From IMG/VR virus record IMGVR_UViG_3300005957_000052, positions 1-39,804 of that record: a stretch of DNA of 39,804 nt, one strand, 5' to 3'. Position numbers and translations under genes: made by a program. Under the pieces are notes generated by a model. The model worked only from the letters and a program-made list of their open reading frames with translations. It was not told where the DNA came from and did not search any database. The stretch's first letter is position 1. Every line of letters begins with the position of its first letter. Positions 31,526-38,469 of the stretch are shown in pieces. The stretch comes from a virus.

Positions 31526-32724
31526 GCCAGATCCCCGCCCTGGTCGCGCCCGTCGAGGGCGACCGCCTCGCCGCCTTCGCCGAGCGCAGCGACGAGAACG
31601 TCCGCGCGATCGCCTCGCTGCACCCGTTCATCCAGGGTGGCTCGCCGCTGATCGGTCAGATGGTCCGCAGCAGCAGCGACGCCCGCGTCTCCATCGTCGG
31701 CTTCCTCGGGGTGGAGTGGAGGCTCTGGCGGCCCGGGCTCCCGCTCGCCGAAGCGCGCAGCTGGGCGACCGCGTCGATCGCCGAGGGCGTGAAGGTCTCG
31801 ACGCCGTGGAGGCCGCTGGCGATCCACCTCCACGTGCGCTGTCCCAACCAGAACTGGTCAGACGGCGGCGAGGAGAGCCGCATGCTGATTTTCGAGCAGG
31901 ACGCCGACGGGACCGACGGCCCCGTCCCCGTCGTCGTCTTCGGCTCGGGCGTCGCCGTCGGCGAGCGCGTGCAGGAGATCTCGGTGGAGTTTGAAAGCGA
32001 CGGCTTCACGGTCACGGTCGAGGGCGATCACCCGGGCGAGGTCGATCTCGTCAGCGCGCTGGTCTTCGGCGAGATCGAGGGCTCGCCCGATCCGTCGTTC
32101 ACGCAGAACCCCGCGTTTCGCACGCCGATCACCGCCTCGATGACGCCCGCCGAGATGGCGACGGCCCGCAACGCGTCGCTCGCGAGCGTCCGCAGCCGCA
32201 ACCGCGGGCCGACGCCGCCGCCCTCGCCCCTCGAGGCCGAGCTCTGGGAGGACACCGCCAGCGGCTTCGTCCGCCAGTGGGTGATCGACGACGACTCGGG
32301 CGCGGGCTCCTGGGTCAACGTGTGGCCGCTCGGCGGGGACGTCGACGGCCTCTGGACGGAGGGGCCCTACGCGCCCGGCAGCGTGCCGGACTTCGGCCAG
32401 TACCGCGTCTTCGACGTCAAGGCCCGCGCGGCCGTGCTGGTCGAGCTGCGCTACCCCCGAGGCGGCGTCGACGGCGGGATCACGCTCTACGACCGCTCCA
32501 CCGCGCTCCTGACCGCCAGCGGAGAGTACTTCGCCGTGCCCGTCGCGCAGGACCCGACCGCGGGGGTCAGCCTCGCCGCGGGCGTCGAGAAGAAAACCGT
32601 GCGCGTCGCGCTCGACATCATCGGCGCGGGCTGGGCGATCACCAGGAGCTCCGTCGAGTCGGACTCGGACGACGCCGTCGCCGCCGTCGAGATCGTCAAC
32701 GTGCTCGACGTGGGGACCTATTGA
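31522..32724 (+). CDS. Tail-tip associated protein with fibre-type W motif
   Basis: A 400-aa protein starting at TTG 31522, whose TTGA overlaps the previous stop; a GGGAGGC ribosome site lies about 7 bases upstream. The first 210 residues are strand-rich and unknown. Around 235-265 it has LEAELWEDTASGFVRQWVID then SWVNVWPLGG, the G/E-L-W-x-D ... W-x-x-V pattern common in tail fibre and collar proteins. The C-terminal part (VKARAAVLVELRYPRGGVDG, VRVALDIIGAGWAITRSSV) looks like a beta sandwich. The next gene has the same motif order, so the two may be related. Likely virion-exposed. Confidence 0.5.
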   Translation: MSQIPALVAPVEGDRLAAFAERSDENVRAIASLHPFIQGGSPLIGQMVRSSSDARVSIVGFLGVEWRLWRPGLPLAEARSWATASIAEGVKVSTPWRPLAIHLHVRCPNQNWSDGGEESRMLIFEQDADGTDGPVPVVVFGSGVAVGERVQEISVEFESDGFTVTVEGDHPGEVDLVSALVFGEIEGSPDPSFTQNPAFRTPITASMTPAEMATARNASLASVRSRNRGPTPPPSPLEAELWEDTASGFVRQWVIDDDSGAGSWVNVWPLGGDVDGLWTEGPYAPGSVPDFGQYRVFDVKARAAVLVELRYPRGGVDGGITLYDRSTALLTASGEYFAVPVAQDPTAGVSLAAGVEKKTVRVALDIIGAGWAITRSSVESDSDDAVAAVEIVNVLDVGTY

Positions 32725-33311
32725 TGAGCACCTACCGGGGCCACGAGCTGACGGACCTGCTGCCGAGCCTCTCGGACGTCGCCGGCGCCGACGACGTCAA
32801 CGTCTCGACCCAGCACGCGATCACCGGCGAGCCCGACGACCCGGCGGTCGGGGAGCTCTGGAGCGACGTCTCGGGCTCCGGGCGCCTGCGCATCCGCAAC
32901 GCCGACGACGACGGGTGGGACGACGTCGCGCCGATCGGGCGCAACGTGCAGCTCGTCCGCCGGGCCACCGGCTCCTGGGCGCTCCGCCAGACCGTGCGGC
33001 TGAACTTCTCGCCGGCAGTCGTCAGCGTGACCTTCGAGCACCTCTACGACCCCGAGACGGGCGAGCGGGACACGAAGACCGTGACGTTCTACCGTGACTC
33101 GACGGCGCTCGGCCCGCGAGCGGAGGTTCAGAGCTCCGACGCCTCGCTCGGCAACACCACGCGCGCCGTGATCGACGACCCGAGCGATCGGCGCTTCAGC
33201 CTGCGCTGCGACTTTCGCTCCGACAGCTTCTCGATCTGGATCAGCGGCTACCCCGGCGTGATCTACTTCCTCACCCCCGGGCGCTACACCGCCATCGGGA
33301 GCAAGACCTGA
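32724..33311 (+). CDS. Tail-tip associated protein, possible paralogue of its neighbour
   Basis: A 195-aa beta-rich protein whose ATG shares one base with the preceding stop (TGATG). VGELWSDVSGSGRLRIRNAD followed by DGWDDVAPIGRNV (about 45-75) parallels the ELW-D ... W-V-P pattern of the upstream protein. The following strands (TVRLNFSPAVVSVTFEHLYD; KTVTFYRDSTALGPRAEV; RFSLRCDFRSDSFSIWISGY) also parallel its C-terminal sandwich. No enzymatic motif is seen. It probably decorates the tail tip or forms short fibres; position between the M- and L-like genes supports that. Confidence 0.5.
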   Translation: MSTYRGHELTDLLPSLSDVAGADDVNVSTQHAITGEPDDPAVGELWSDVSGSGRLRIRNADDDGWDDVAPIGRNVQLVRRATGSWALRQTVRLNFSPAVVSVTFEHLYDPETGERDTKTVTFYRDSTALGPRAEVQSSDASLGNTTRAVIDDPSDRRFSLRCDFRSDSFSIWISGYPGVIYFLTPGRYTAIGSKT

Positions 33312-33314
33312 GCC

Positions 33315-33806
33315 GTGCCCCGCGCGATCCCCTCAACCTACCTGCTCGCCCGCCGGCTGATGCGCAAGACCTCCGCCGTCTTCGAGCTCGCGGAGATCGA
33401 GCTGACGAGCGGGACCGTCGCGCGCGTCGCGAACAGCCCCGTGAACGTCGAGGCCGGCGGCCACGTCTGGCAGGCCGCGGGCTTCGCCGTGCAGGGCCTG
33501 GGCGACGACGGCGAGGGATCGCTGCCGCGGATCACGCTGACGATCAGCAACGTGCGGCGCGAGCCGTCGGCGCAGCTCGAGAGCGGCGCCGTGCTCGGTC
33601 GGCCGGTTCGGCTGTGGCTCGTGAGCGAAACCGACCTCGACGACCTGCCCGCCGCGCTCGCGTGGACGTACACCGCGCTGTCCGCGGCGGTGAACCGGAA
33701 GACCGCGACGGTCGAGTGCGGGCTGCCCAGCCGCCTCGTCGCCGTGCCCGGCATGGTGTACGAGATCCAGCGATTCCCGGGCATCCTGCGGAGGCCGCCG
33801 TCGTGA
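33315..33806 (+). CDS. Minor tail protein L-like (DUF1833-like)
   Basis: A 163-aa protein from GTG 33315. The pattern SAVFELAEIELTSGTVARVA, then a wrap-around strand PVNVEAGGHVWQAAGFAVQG, then SLPRITLTISNVRREPSAQL, and the end MVYEIQRFPGILRR matches the DUF1833/gpL group that lies just before the NlpC-like gene in siphoviruses. Some gpL proteins carry an iron-sulphur cluster in a C-terminal domain; that domain and its cysteine set are absent here. It should sit at the tail tip beneath the J-like protein. Confidence 0.65.
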   Translation: MPRAIPSTYLLARRLMRKTSAVFELAEIELTSGTVARVANSPVNVEAGGHVWQAAGFAVQGLGDDGEGSLPRITLTISNVRREPSAQLESGAVLGRPVRLWLVSETDLDDLPAALAWTYTALSAAVNRKTATVECGLPSRLVAVPGMVYEIQRFPGILRRPPS

Positions 33807-34258
33807 GCGTGGACCCCTCGAGCGTCGGCTCCCTGCTCGCCGGTCGCGAGACCTGGGCCGCCGAGCGGCTCGCGCCGCTCGTCGGTCGCCGCTTCGGCGG
33901 GGAGAGCCCCTGCTGGGCGTGCGTGCGCGAGGGGCTCGAGCGGCTCGGCGTCGAGCTGCCCGCGGCGTACCTCGAGGCGCGGGGCGTCGCCGTCGACCTG
34001 GGCGAGCTCGCGAGCGCCCGCGCCGCGGCGCCGGGCGACGTGCTGCTCTTTGACGCGCGCCGCGAGGGCGAGCGCCCGCACCTGGCGCTCGCCGTCGGCC
34101 GCGGCATGGCGATCCACACGGGCGACCCGAGCGCCGCCGCCGCCCTGGCGCCGAGCCGCGTCGTCGCCGACCCGATCTCGGGGCTCATCGCCTTCGGCCG
34201 TCCGAGACTGCTGCGAGCCCTCGCCCTGCTGACCCCCGCCGAGAGGAGCGCGACGTGA
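33803..34258 (+). CDS. NlpC/P60-like tail tip peptidase, gpK-like
   Basis: A 151-aa protein between the L-like and J-like genes, the usual place of gpK. FGGESPCWACVREGLERLG at about 31-49 is equivalent to the DCWGLVRE catalytic block, with C37 the expected nucleophile, although the usual Asp before it is Pro. The His is probably in RPHLALAVGRGMAIHTGD, after PGDVLLFD. These enzymes cut peptidoglycan cross-links during DNA entry. Lambda gpK has an additional N-terminal JAB-type domain (MPN) that is not present here. Start GTG 33803 and the stop each overlap neighbours by four bases. It is the only recognisable cell-wall enzyme in the window. Confidence 0.75.
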   Translation: MSVDPSSVGSLLAGRETWAAERLAPLVGRRFGGESPCWACVREGLERLGVELPAAYLEARGVAVDLGELASARAAAPGDVLLFDARREGERPHLALAVGRGMAIHTGDPSAAAALAPSRVVADPISGLIAFGRPRLLRALALLTPAERSAT

Positions 34259-37200
34259 CGGCGACCGGCACGCGGACGATCACCGTTCTGCTCGAGACCT
34301 CGCGCGACCCGCTGACCCTCGAGGGGCGGTCGTTTGAGCGTCTCGAGCTGCCCGAGGGCGCCACGCTCGCCGACGCGGCGCGCGCCGCGGGGATCGGGGG
34401 CCGTCTCGTCGCGCAGCTGAACGGCGCGATCGTGCGCCCCGCCGACCTCGAGCGCCGCCGCCTGGCGGACGGCGACCGGGCCTACCTCGCGCCCTCGCCC
34501 GGCGACCCGATCAACGTCGTCCTCGCCGTGATCGCAATCGCCTCGGCCGTCGCGAGCGTGCTGCTGCTGCCGAAGATCGGACGGCTCGACAACCAGCGGG
34601 GCGAGCGCCGCTACCTCTTCGACCGCTACTCGCGCGACGCCGTCGCCGGCGACCCGATCCACGTCGCCCTCGGGCGCCGCGTGCGCCACGGCGGGCGGGT
34701 GATCAGCGTGGTGCCGTTCAGCGGGCCCGCCGGCGAGTCGAAGATGCGAATCCTGATCGACCTCGGCCACGGGGAGGTCGCCAGAATCGGCGACCAGACG
34801 GCCGACTTCGACCGCCTGTCGCCCGGGCCCGGCGGCGCGGGGCAGATCGCGGGCGTGTACCTGAACGATCAGCCCGCGGAGAACTTCTCCGGCGTGTTGG
34901 TCTGGGGACGCACGGGTCACGCCGATCAGGCGGTGATCCCAGGCTTCGGCGACACGCAGGTCGTGCGCGAGGTCGGGGTCGGCGGCGTCGTCCTGCGGAA
35001 CACCTCGGGCGCCGAGCGGACGGGCGATAGCGCGAGCGCCGAGGCCCAGCTCTTTACGACGAGCACCGGCGGCGGCGGCGTCGACGCGCTCGTGCTGCGG
35101 TTCCGATTCGCGCGGGGTCTCTACGATCTGGCGAGCTCGGGGCGTCCGAACGTGCGCACCGTCAAGTACCGCTGGCGGTTCAAGCCCGCGCTCTCGCCGA
35201 CCTACAGCGACTGGACGGTCGAAACCATCACGCGCGCCGAGCAGTCGCCCTTTTTCGCCGAGCGGCGCGTCGACGGCCTCGACCCGGACGACGGCGAGAT
35301 CGACGTGCAGGTCGAGCGAGTCAGCCCCGAGGCGCCCGAGAGCCAGAAGGTCGACGAGATCACCTTCGACAGCGTGATCGAGACGACCTACTCCCAGAAC
35401 CGCTACGTTTACGACACCGGCGACGGCGGCAACGCGCTGCTCGCGCTCGAGATCACCGCCGGCGAGGAGCTCTCGGGCGACACGCCGCGCGTGAGCGTCG
35501 AGCTCGACGGCGTGAAGGTCCGCCGCTGGGACCGCTCGAGCGCCGCGGACGCGAGCGACCCGTGGGAGGAGGACTTCGGCTTCAGCGACAACCCGGGGGA
35601 CCTGGCCCTCGCGCTGCTCACGAACGCCAGGTGGGGCTGCGGCTCGCAGTTCGGGCTCGACGCCGTGGACCTCGAGTCGCTCTTCGCGTGGATCGAGTGG
35701 TGCGAGGAGGACGTCGACCGCTACGACGGCGGCGGCGTGCGGCCGCGGTTCCGCTTCAGCTACACGCTCGGGGAGCGGATGGAGGCGCTCGAGGCGCTGC
35801 GCATGATCTGCCGCGCGGGCCGGGCGACGCCGGCGAACGTCGGCGGCAAGTGGCGGTTCATCCTCAACCGTCCGCAGCTGATCGCCCGGGAGGTCTTCAC
35901 GGAGCGCTCGATCGCCGACGGCGACGACGCGCTCCAGGTGCGATACGAGCTGACGACGGGCGGGCTGACCGTGCCGAACCGCCTGGTCGCGGAGATCGAG
36001 GACGCCGCGCAGGACGGCGAGGCGAACACGATCGCCTTCCCCGAGACCGCCGCCGACGCGCTGATCGCCGGCGAGGTCGCGCGCGACGAGGTCGTGCAGC
36101 TCGACGGCGTCACCGACGCCGATCAGGCCCTCGCCGAGCTGATCCACCTGTGGAAGCGCCTGCGGCTTGAGCGCGTGAGCGTCGAGCTCGTCACCACGCA
36201 CGAGTACGTGCGCCTCCTGCCCGGCGAGCGCTTCGACCTGGCGACGAGCGTCGTCGGCTACGGCGAGGCCTCGGGCGTCCTGCGGGCCGACTCGACGGCC
36301 GGCGTGCTGCGCTTCGAGGGCCTGCCCGATCTCGACAGCGAGGCGACGTACGAAGCGACGGTGATCATGGCCGACTCGTCGGCGGTCACGCGGGAGGTTG
36401 AGTCTTTCGACCAGTCCGAAGGCTACACCGAGCTGACGCTCGCGAGCGATCTGCCCGCCGCGCCGCCGGTCGACGCCGAGTTCGCGCTGCACTCGGCTCC
36501 GCTCAAGCCCTTCATCTGCGAGCGCGTGGAGCTCGACGACGAGGAGTCGCTGACCTGGCGAATCGTCGGGCGCGAGATGAACGACGACGTACACGACGAC
36601 ACGCCGAGCGCCCCGCCGCCGCCGCCGGTCTACGGCACGATCCGCGGGCGCAGCGTGCCGCCCGGGCCCGTGCTCGACCTCGTGGCGCAGCTCGAGGCGG
36701 ACTCCGGGGGCGCCCCGCGCGTGCGCCTCAGCTGGCGCCAGGACCCCGTCGACGCGAGCCGCACCGCGCAGTTCAGCGTCTACCGCCGCGCCCAGGGCGA
36801 CATGGACTGGCGGCTCCAGCCCCCGCGCGTCGAGACGAACGCCGCGCTCGTCGGCGACATCGACGAGGGCGCCAGCGAGGAGTTCGCCGTGGTCGCGGTG
36901 AGCCCGGACGGTGTCCAGCTCTCGCCGCAGGCGGCCGCGCAGGCGGTCTTCGGCGTGACGACCGAGAGCGGCGGGGCGGTCGACCCCGTCGGGGCGCCCG
37001 ACGGGATCTCGATCGACGACGCCGGCGACGGGCAGACGCTGACGATCGAGCGCGTCGAGGGCGCGACCCGGTACCACGTCGAGATCCTCGAAGGCGAAAC
37101 GAGCGCGATCGGCGACGAGCACATCCGCTCCTTCATCGCGAGGACCGTTCCCCAGCCGGGCGCGGGGGACCCGACGCTCACGGGCCTGCGGCTCCTGCCC

Positions 37201-37827
37201 GGCGTGCAGACGCGGCTGCTGGTCCGCGCCGTCGACCCGACGGGGCGGCCGAGCCTCGGCTTCACGGCCGCCGCGCACACGGCGCCGACGCCCGACGGCG
37301 AGACGGTCGTCGCATCGGAGGACTTCGACCTCTCGGACGTCGGCTCCGATCCCGAGGAGGGGTACGAGAACCTGACCTGGAACGCCTCGCTCTCGCGGCT
37401 GGAGGCGACGGACCCGGGCGCGGCGTGGTCGTACACCTCGCCGCTGGTCGAGCTCGGCGAGACCGCCGAGCCTCGCCGCCTGCGGGCCCGCGCGCTCGCG
37501 CAGCAGGACCCCGAGGACGCGACGCTCGACGAGGCGACCTTCCAGGGCACAAGCGCGGAGGCGGACCAGTGGCGGGTCGGCAGCTCGGCGGTCGGGGGCG
37601 AGCTGCGGCTCTTCGCGCCGCCCGCGCCCGCGAGCGCGGTGGATCTGCGGCTCTTCGTCCGCTGGCGCGACGCGGGCTCGGGCGAGCTGACGGCGTGGAC
37701 GCTGCTCGAGCACCTCGGCGAGATCACGGCGACGACGACCGAGGCGCAGCTGCGCGTGGAGGGCTCGCGCTCGCGGTTCCCCTACGCCCTCGCGCTGACC
37801 GAGGCGCGCCTCGTGGCGACGGGCTAG
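34255..37827 (+). CDS. Tail tip attachment protein, gpI/gpJ-like fusion
   Basis: An 1190-aa protein that should form the central tail tip and contact the receptor. Residues 1-80 are a beta-grasp (ThiS/MoaD-like) domain ending LADGDRAYLAPSPGDP, followed by a membrane-like helix at 85-108 (INVVLAVIAIASAVASVLLL). Together these correspond to lambda gpI fused to the front of the protein. The gpJ-like hub follows, with DRYSRDAVAGDPIHVALGRR near 123-142, LALLTNARWGCGSQFGLDAV near 450, and GERMEALEALRMICRAGRAT near 505. Two fibronectin III-like domains lie at about 802-905 and 911-1015, and a C-terminal beta domain ends the protein. Start GTG 34255 overlaps the peptidase stop. Its TAG shares CTAG with the convergent minus-strand gene. 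Confidence 0.88.
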   Translation: MTATGTRTITVLLETSRDPLTLEGRSFERLELPEGATLADAARAAGIGGRLVAQLNGAIVRPADLERRRLADGDRAYLAPSPGDPINVVLAVIAIASAVASVLLLPKIGRLDNQRGERRYLFDRYSRDAVAGDPIHVALGRRVRHGGRVISVVPFSGPAGESKMRILIDLGHGEVARIGDQTADFDRLSPGPGGAGQIAGVYLNDQPAENFSGVLVWGRTGHADQAVIPGFGDTQVVREVGVGGVVLRNTSGAERTGDSASAEAQLFTTSTGGGGVDALVLRFRFARGLYDLASSGRPNVRTVKYRWRFKPALSPTYSDWTVETITRAEQSPFFAERRVDGLDPDDGEIDVQVERVSPEAPESQKVDEITFDSVIETTYSQNRYVYDTGDGGNALLALEITAGEELSGDTPRVSVELDGVKVRRWDRSSAADASDPWEEDFGFSDNPGDLALALLTNARWGCGSQFGLDAVDLESLFAWIEWCEEDVDRYDGGGVRPRFRFSYTLGERMEALEALRMICRAGRATPANVGGKWRFILNRPQLIAREVFTERSIADGDDALQVRYELTTGGLTVPNRLVAEIEDAAQDGEANTIAFPETAADALIAGEVARDEVVQLDGVTDADQALAELIHLWKRLRLERVSVELVTTHEYVRLLPGERFDLATSVVGYGEASGVLRADSTAGVLRFEGLPDLDSEATYEATVIMADSSAVTREVESFDQSEGYTELTLASDLPAAPPVDAEFALHSAPLKPFICERVELDDEESLTWRIVGREMNDDVHDDTPSAPPPPPVYGTIRGRSVPPGPVLDLVAQLEADSGGAPRVRLSWRQDPVDASRTAQFSVYRRAQGDMDWRLQPPRVETNAALVGDIDEGASEEFAVVAVSPDGVQLSPQAAAQAVFGVTTESGGAVDPVGAPDGISIDDAGDGQTLTIERVEGATRYHVEILEGETSAIGDEHIRSFIARTVPQPGAGDPTLTGLRLLPGVQTRLLVRAVDPTGRPSLGFTAAAHTAPTPDGETVVASEDFDLSDVGSDPEEGYENLTWNASLSRLEATDPGAAWSYTSPLVELGETAEPRRLRARALAQQDPEDATLDEATFQGTSAEADQWRVGSSAVGGELRLFAPPAPASAVDLRLFVRWRDAGSGELTAWTLLEHLGEITATTTEAQLRVEGSRSRFPYALALTEARLVATG

Positions 37828-38036
37828 TCGATAAGGCCGAGGCGCTTGTCCAAAGCGATGGCGACGCGGTGAGCGGTCTGAACGGTGATCGTCGTCTTCA
37901 CGCCGCGAAGATAGCTCGATAGGTCCGGTCGGCTGACGCCCGCGCGGCGGGCGACGGCGCTGACCCCGCCTGCGGCCTCAATGAGCCGCGCGAGCTCGGC
38001 GCGGATGGGGTCGGCGTCGGCGGGGAGATCGGGCAC
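37824..38036 (-). CDS. Xre/Cro-type helix-turn-helix protein, repressor candidate
   Basis: A 70-aa minus-strand protein. Residues 23-45 (GGVSAVARRAGVSRPDLSSY then LRG) are a clear Cro/C1-type helix-turn-helix, followed by TVQTAHRVAIALDKRLGL, the usual last two helices of that fold. No further domain is present, so it is Cro-sized or antitoxin-sized. GTG 38036 is chosen because AGGGG lies 7 bases upstream on that strand; the frame is open further back but has a different composition. It lies 4 bases after the 101-aa gene and downstream of a good promoter. With the integrase it forms the only minus-strand block, so an immunity or lysogeny switch function is likely. A toxin-antitoxin reading is the alternative. 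Confidence 0.72.
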   Translation of the reverse strand: MPDLPADADPIRAELARLIEAAGGVSAVARRAGVSRPDLSSYLRGVKTTITVQTAHRVAIALDKRLGLID

Positions 38037-38040
38037 GCGG

Positions 38041-38346
38041 CTACCCCTGAGCGCGAGCCCGGCACGCGTCGGCGGCCAGGACGCAGGCCTCAAAGTCGCT
38101 CGGCCCAAGGGACTCGCGCGACGCCGGGCGCCAGGGGCAATGCGACTCGTCGAGCACCTCGTAGGTCTCGCCGTCGTTGGTGCGGATGACGACAAGGTGT
38201 TGAGGGTGCGTGCAGACCTCGACGCGACCGTAGCGCGTGCCCTGGCTGTTCGTCGCGTAAACCGCCATCCCGTCGTGAAGGCCGAACCGCGCGGCCGTCG
38301 AAATCGCCTGCTGGTATGTGATCTGGTCATGGGTAAGCGTCGTCAT
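38041..38346 (-). CDS. Unknown 101-aa protein paired with the HTH gene
   Basis: A 101-aa minus-strand protein from ATG 38346, with ribosome site AAGGA 9 bases upstream and a promoter at 38389-38416. The N-terminal helix (TTLTHDQITYQQAISTAARF) precedes a compact strand-rich core: GMAVYATNSQGTRYGRVEV, HLVVIRTNDGETYEVLDES. Four cysteines (45, 70, 88, 94) are not arranged as a zinc finger. No family is recognised. Its stop is 4 bases before the HTH start, so the two are one operon, as in regulator pairs or toxin-antitoxin pairs. Composition is less GC-rich than its surroundings, a sign of separate origin. Confidence 0.55.
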   Translation of the reverse strand: MTTLTHDQITYQQAISTAARFGLHDGMAVYATNSQGTRYGRVEVCTHPQHLVVIRTNDGETYEVLDESHCPWRPASRESLGPSDFEACVLAADACRARAQG

Positions 38347-38469
38347 GGCTGCTAGTCCTTTTCTTCGGGCTCCCTGCCCGACGCGTAGATTGTATGCCAT
38401 CACAGACAGCACGCAAGGGCCTCGATGTTGTTTTTGTCGATTTTTTCGTCTGCGCGTCTTAGGCCAAAG
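38347..38469. other. Intergenic spacer between HTH operon and integrase
   Basis: A 123-base gap that is distinctly A/T-richer than the rest of the window (GTTGTTTTTGTCGATTTTTT at about 38424-38443). It holds the minus-strand promoter and the ribosome site of the 101-aa gene. The T-runs read in the plus direction, but no stem precedes them, so I do not call a terminator. No gene is visible. Confidence 0.5.
38389..38416 (-). promoter_or_regulatory. Sigma-70-like promoter of the two-gene lysogeny operon
   Basis: On the minus strand TTGCGT (38416-38411) and TACAAT (38394-38389) are separated by 16 bases; the -10 hexamer matches five of six consensus bases and the -35 three to four. Transcription would start near 38382, giving a leader of about 36 bases to ATG 38346. 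It is the strongest minus-strand promoter candidate and suggests constitutive expression in the lysogen. Confidence 0.55.

Noticed and set aside
33544-37713. A 1389-codon open frame on the minus strand opposite the tip gene
   Set aside because: It is the antisense shadow of the well-supported J-like gene. Its translation is a low-complexity Arg/Ala/Val/Asp mixture with no motif, as expected in very GC-rich DNA where stop codons are rare.
38424-38443. T-rich stretch as a plus-strand terminator for late transcription
   Set aside because: No stem of useful length lies in front of the T-runs; it is better explained as part of the A/T-rich minus-strand promoter region.
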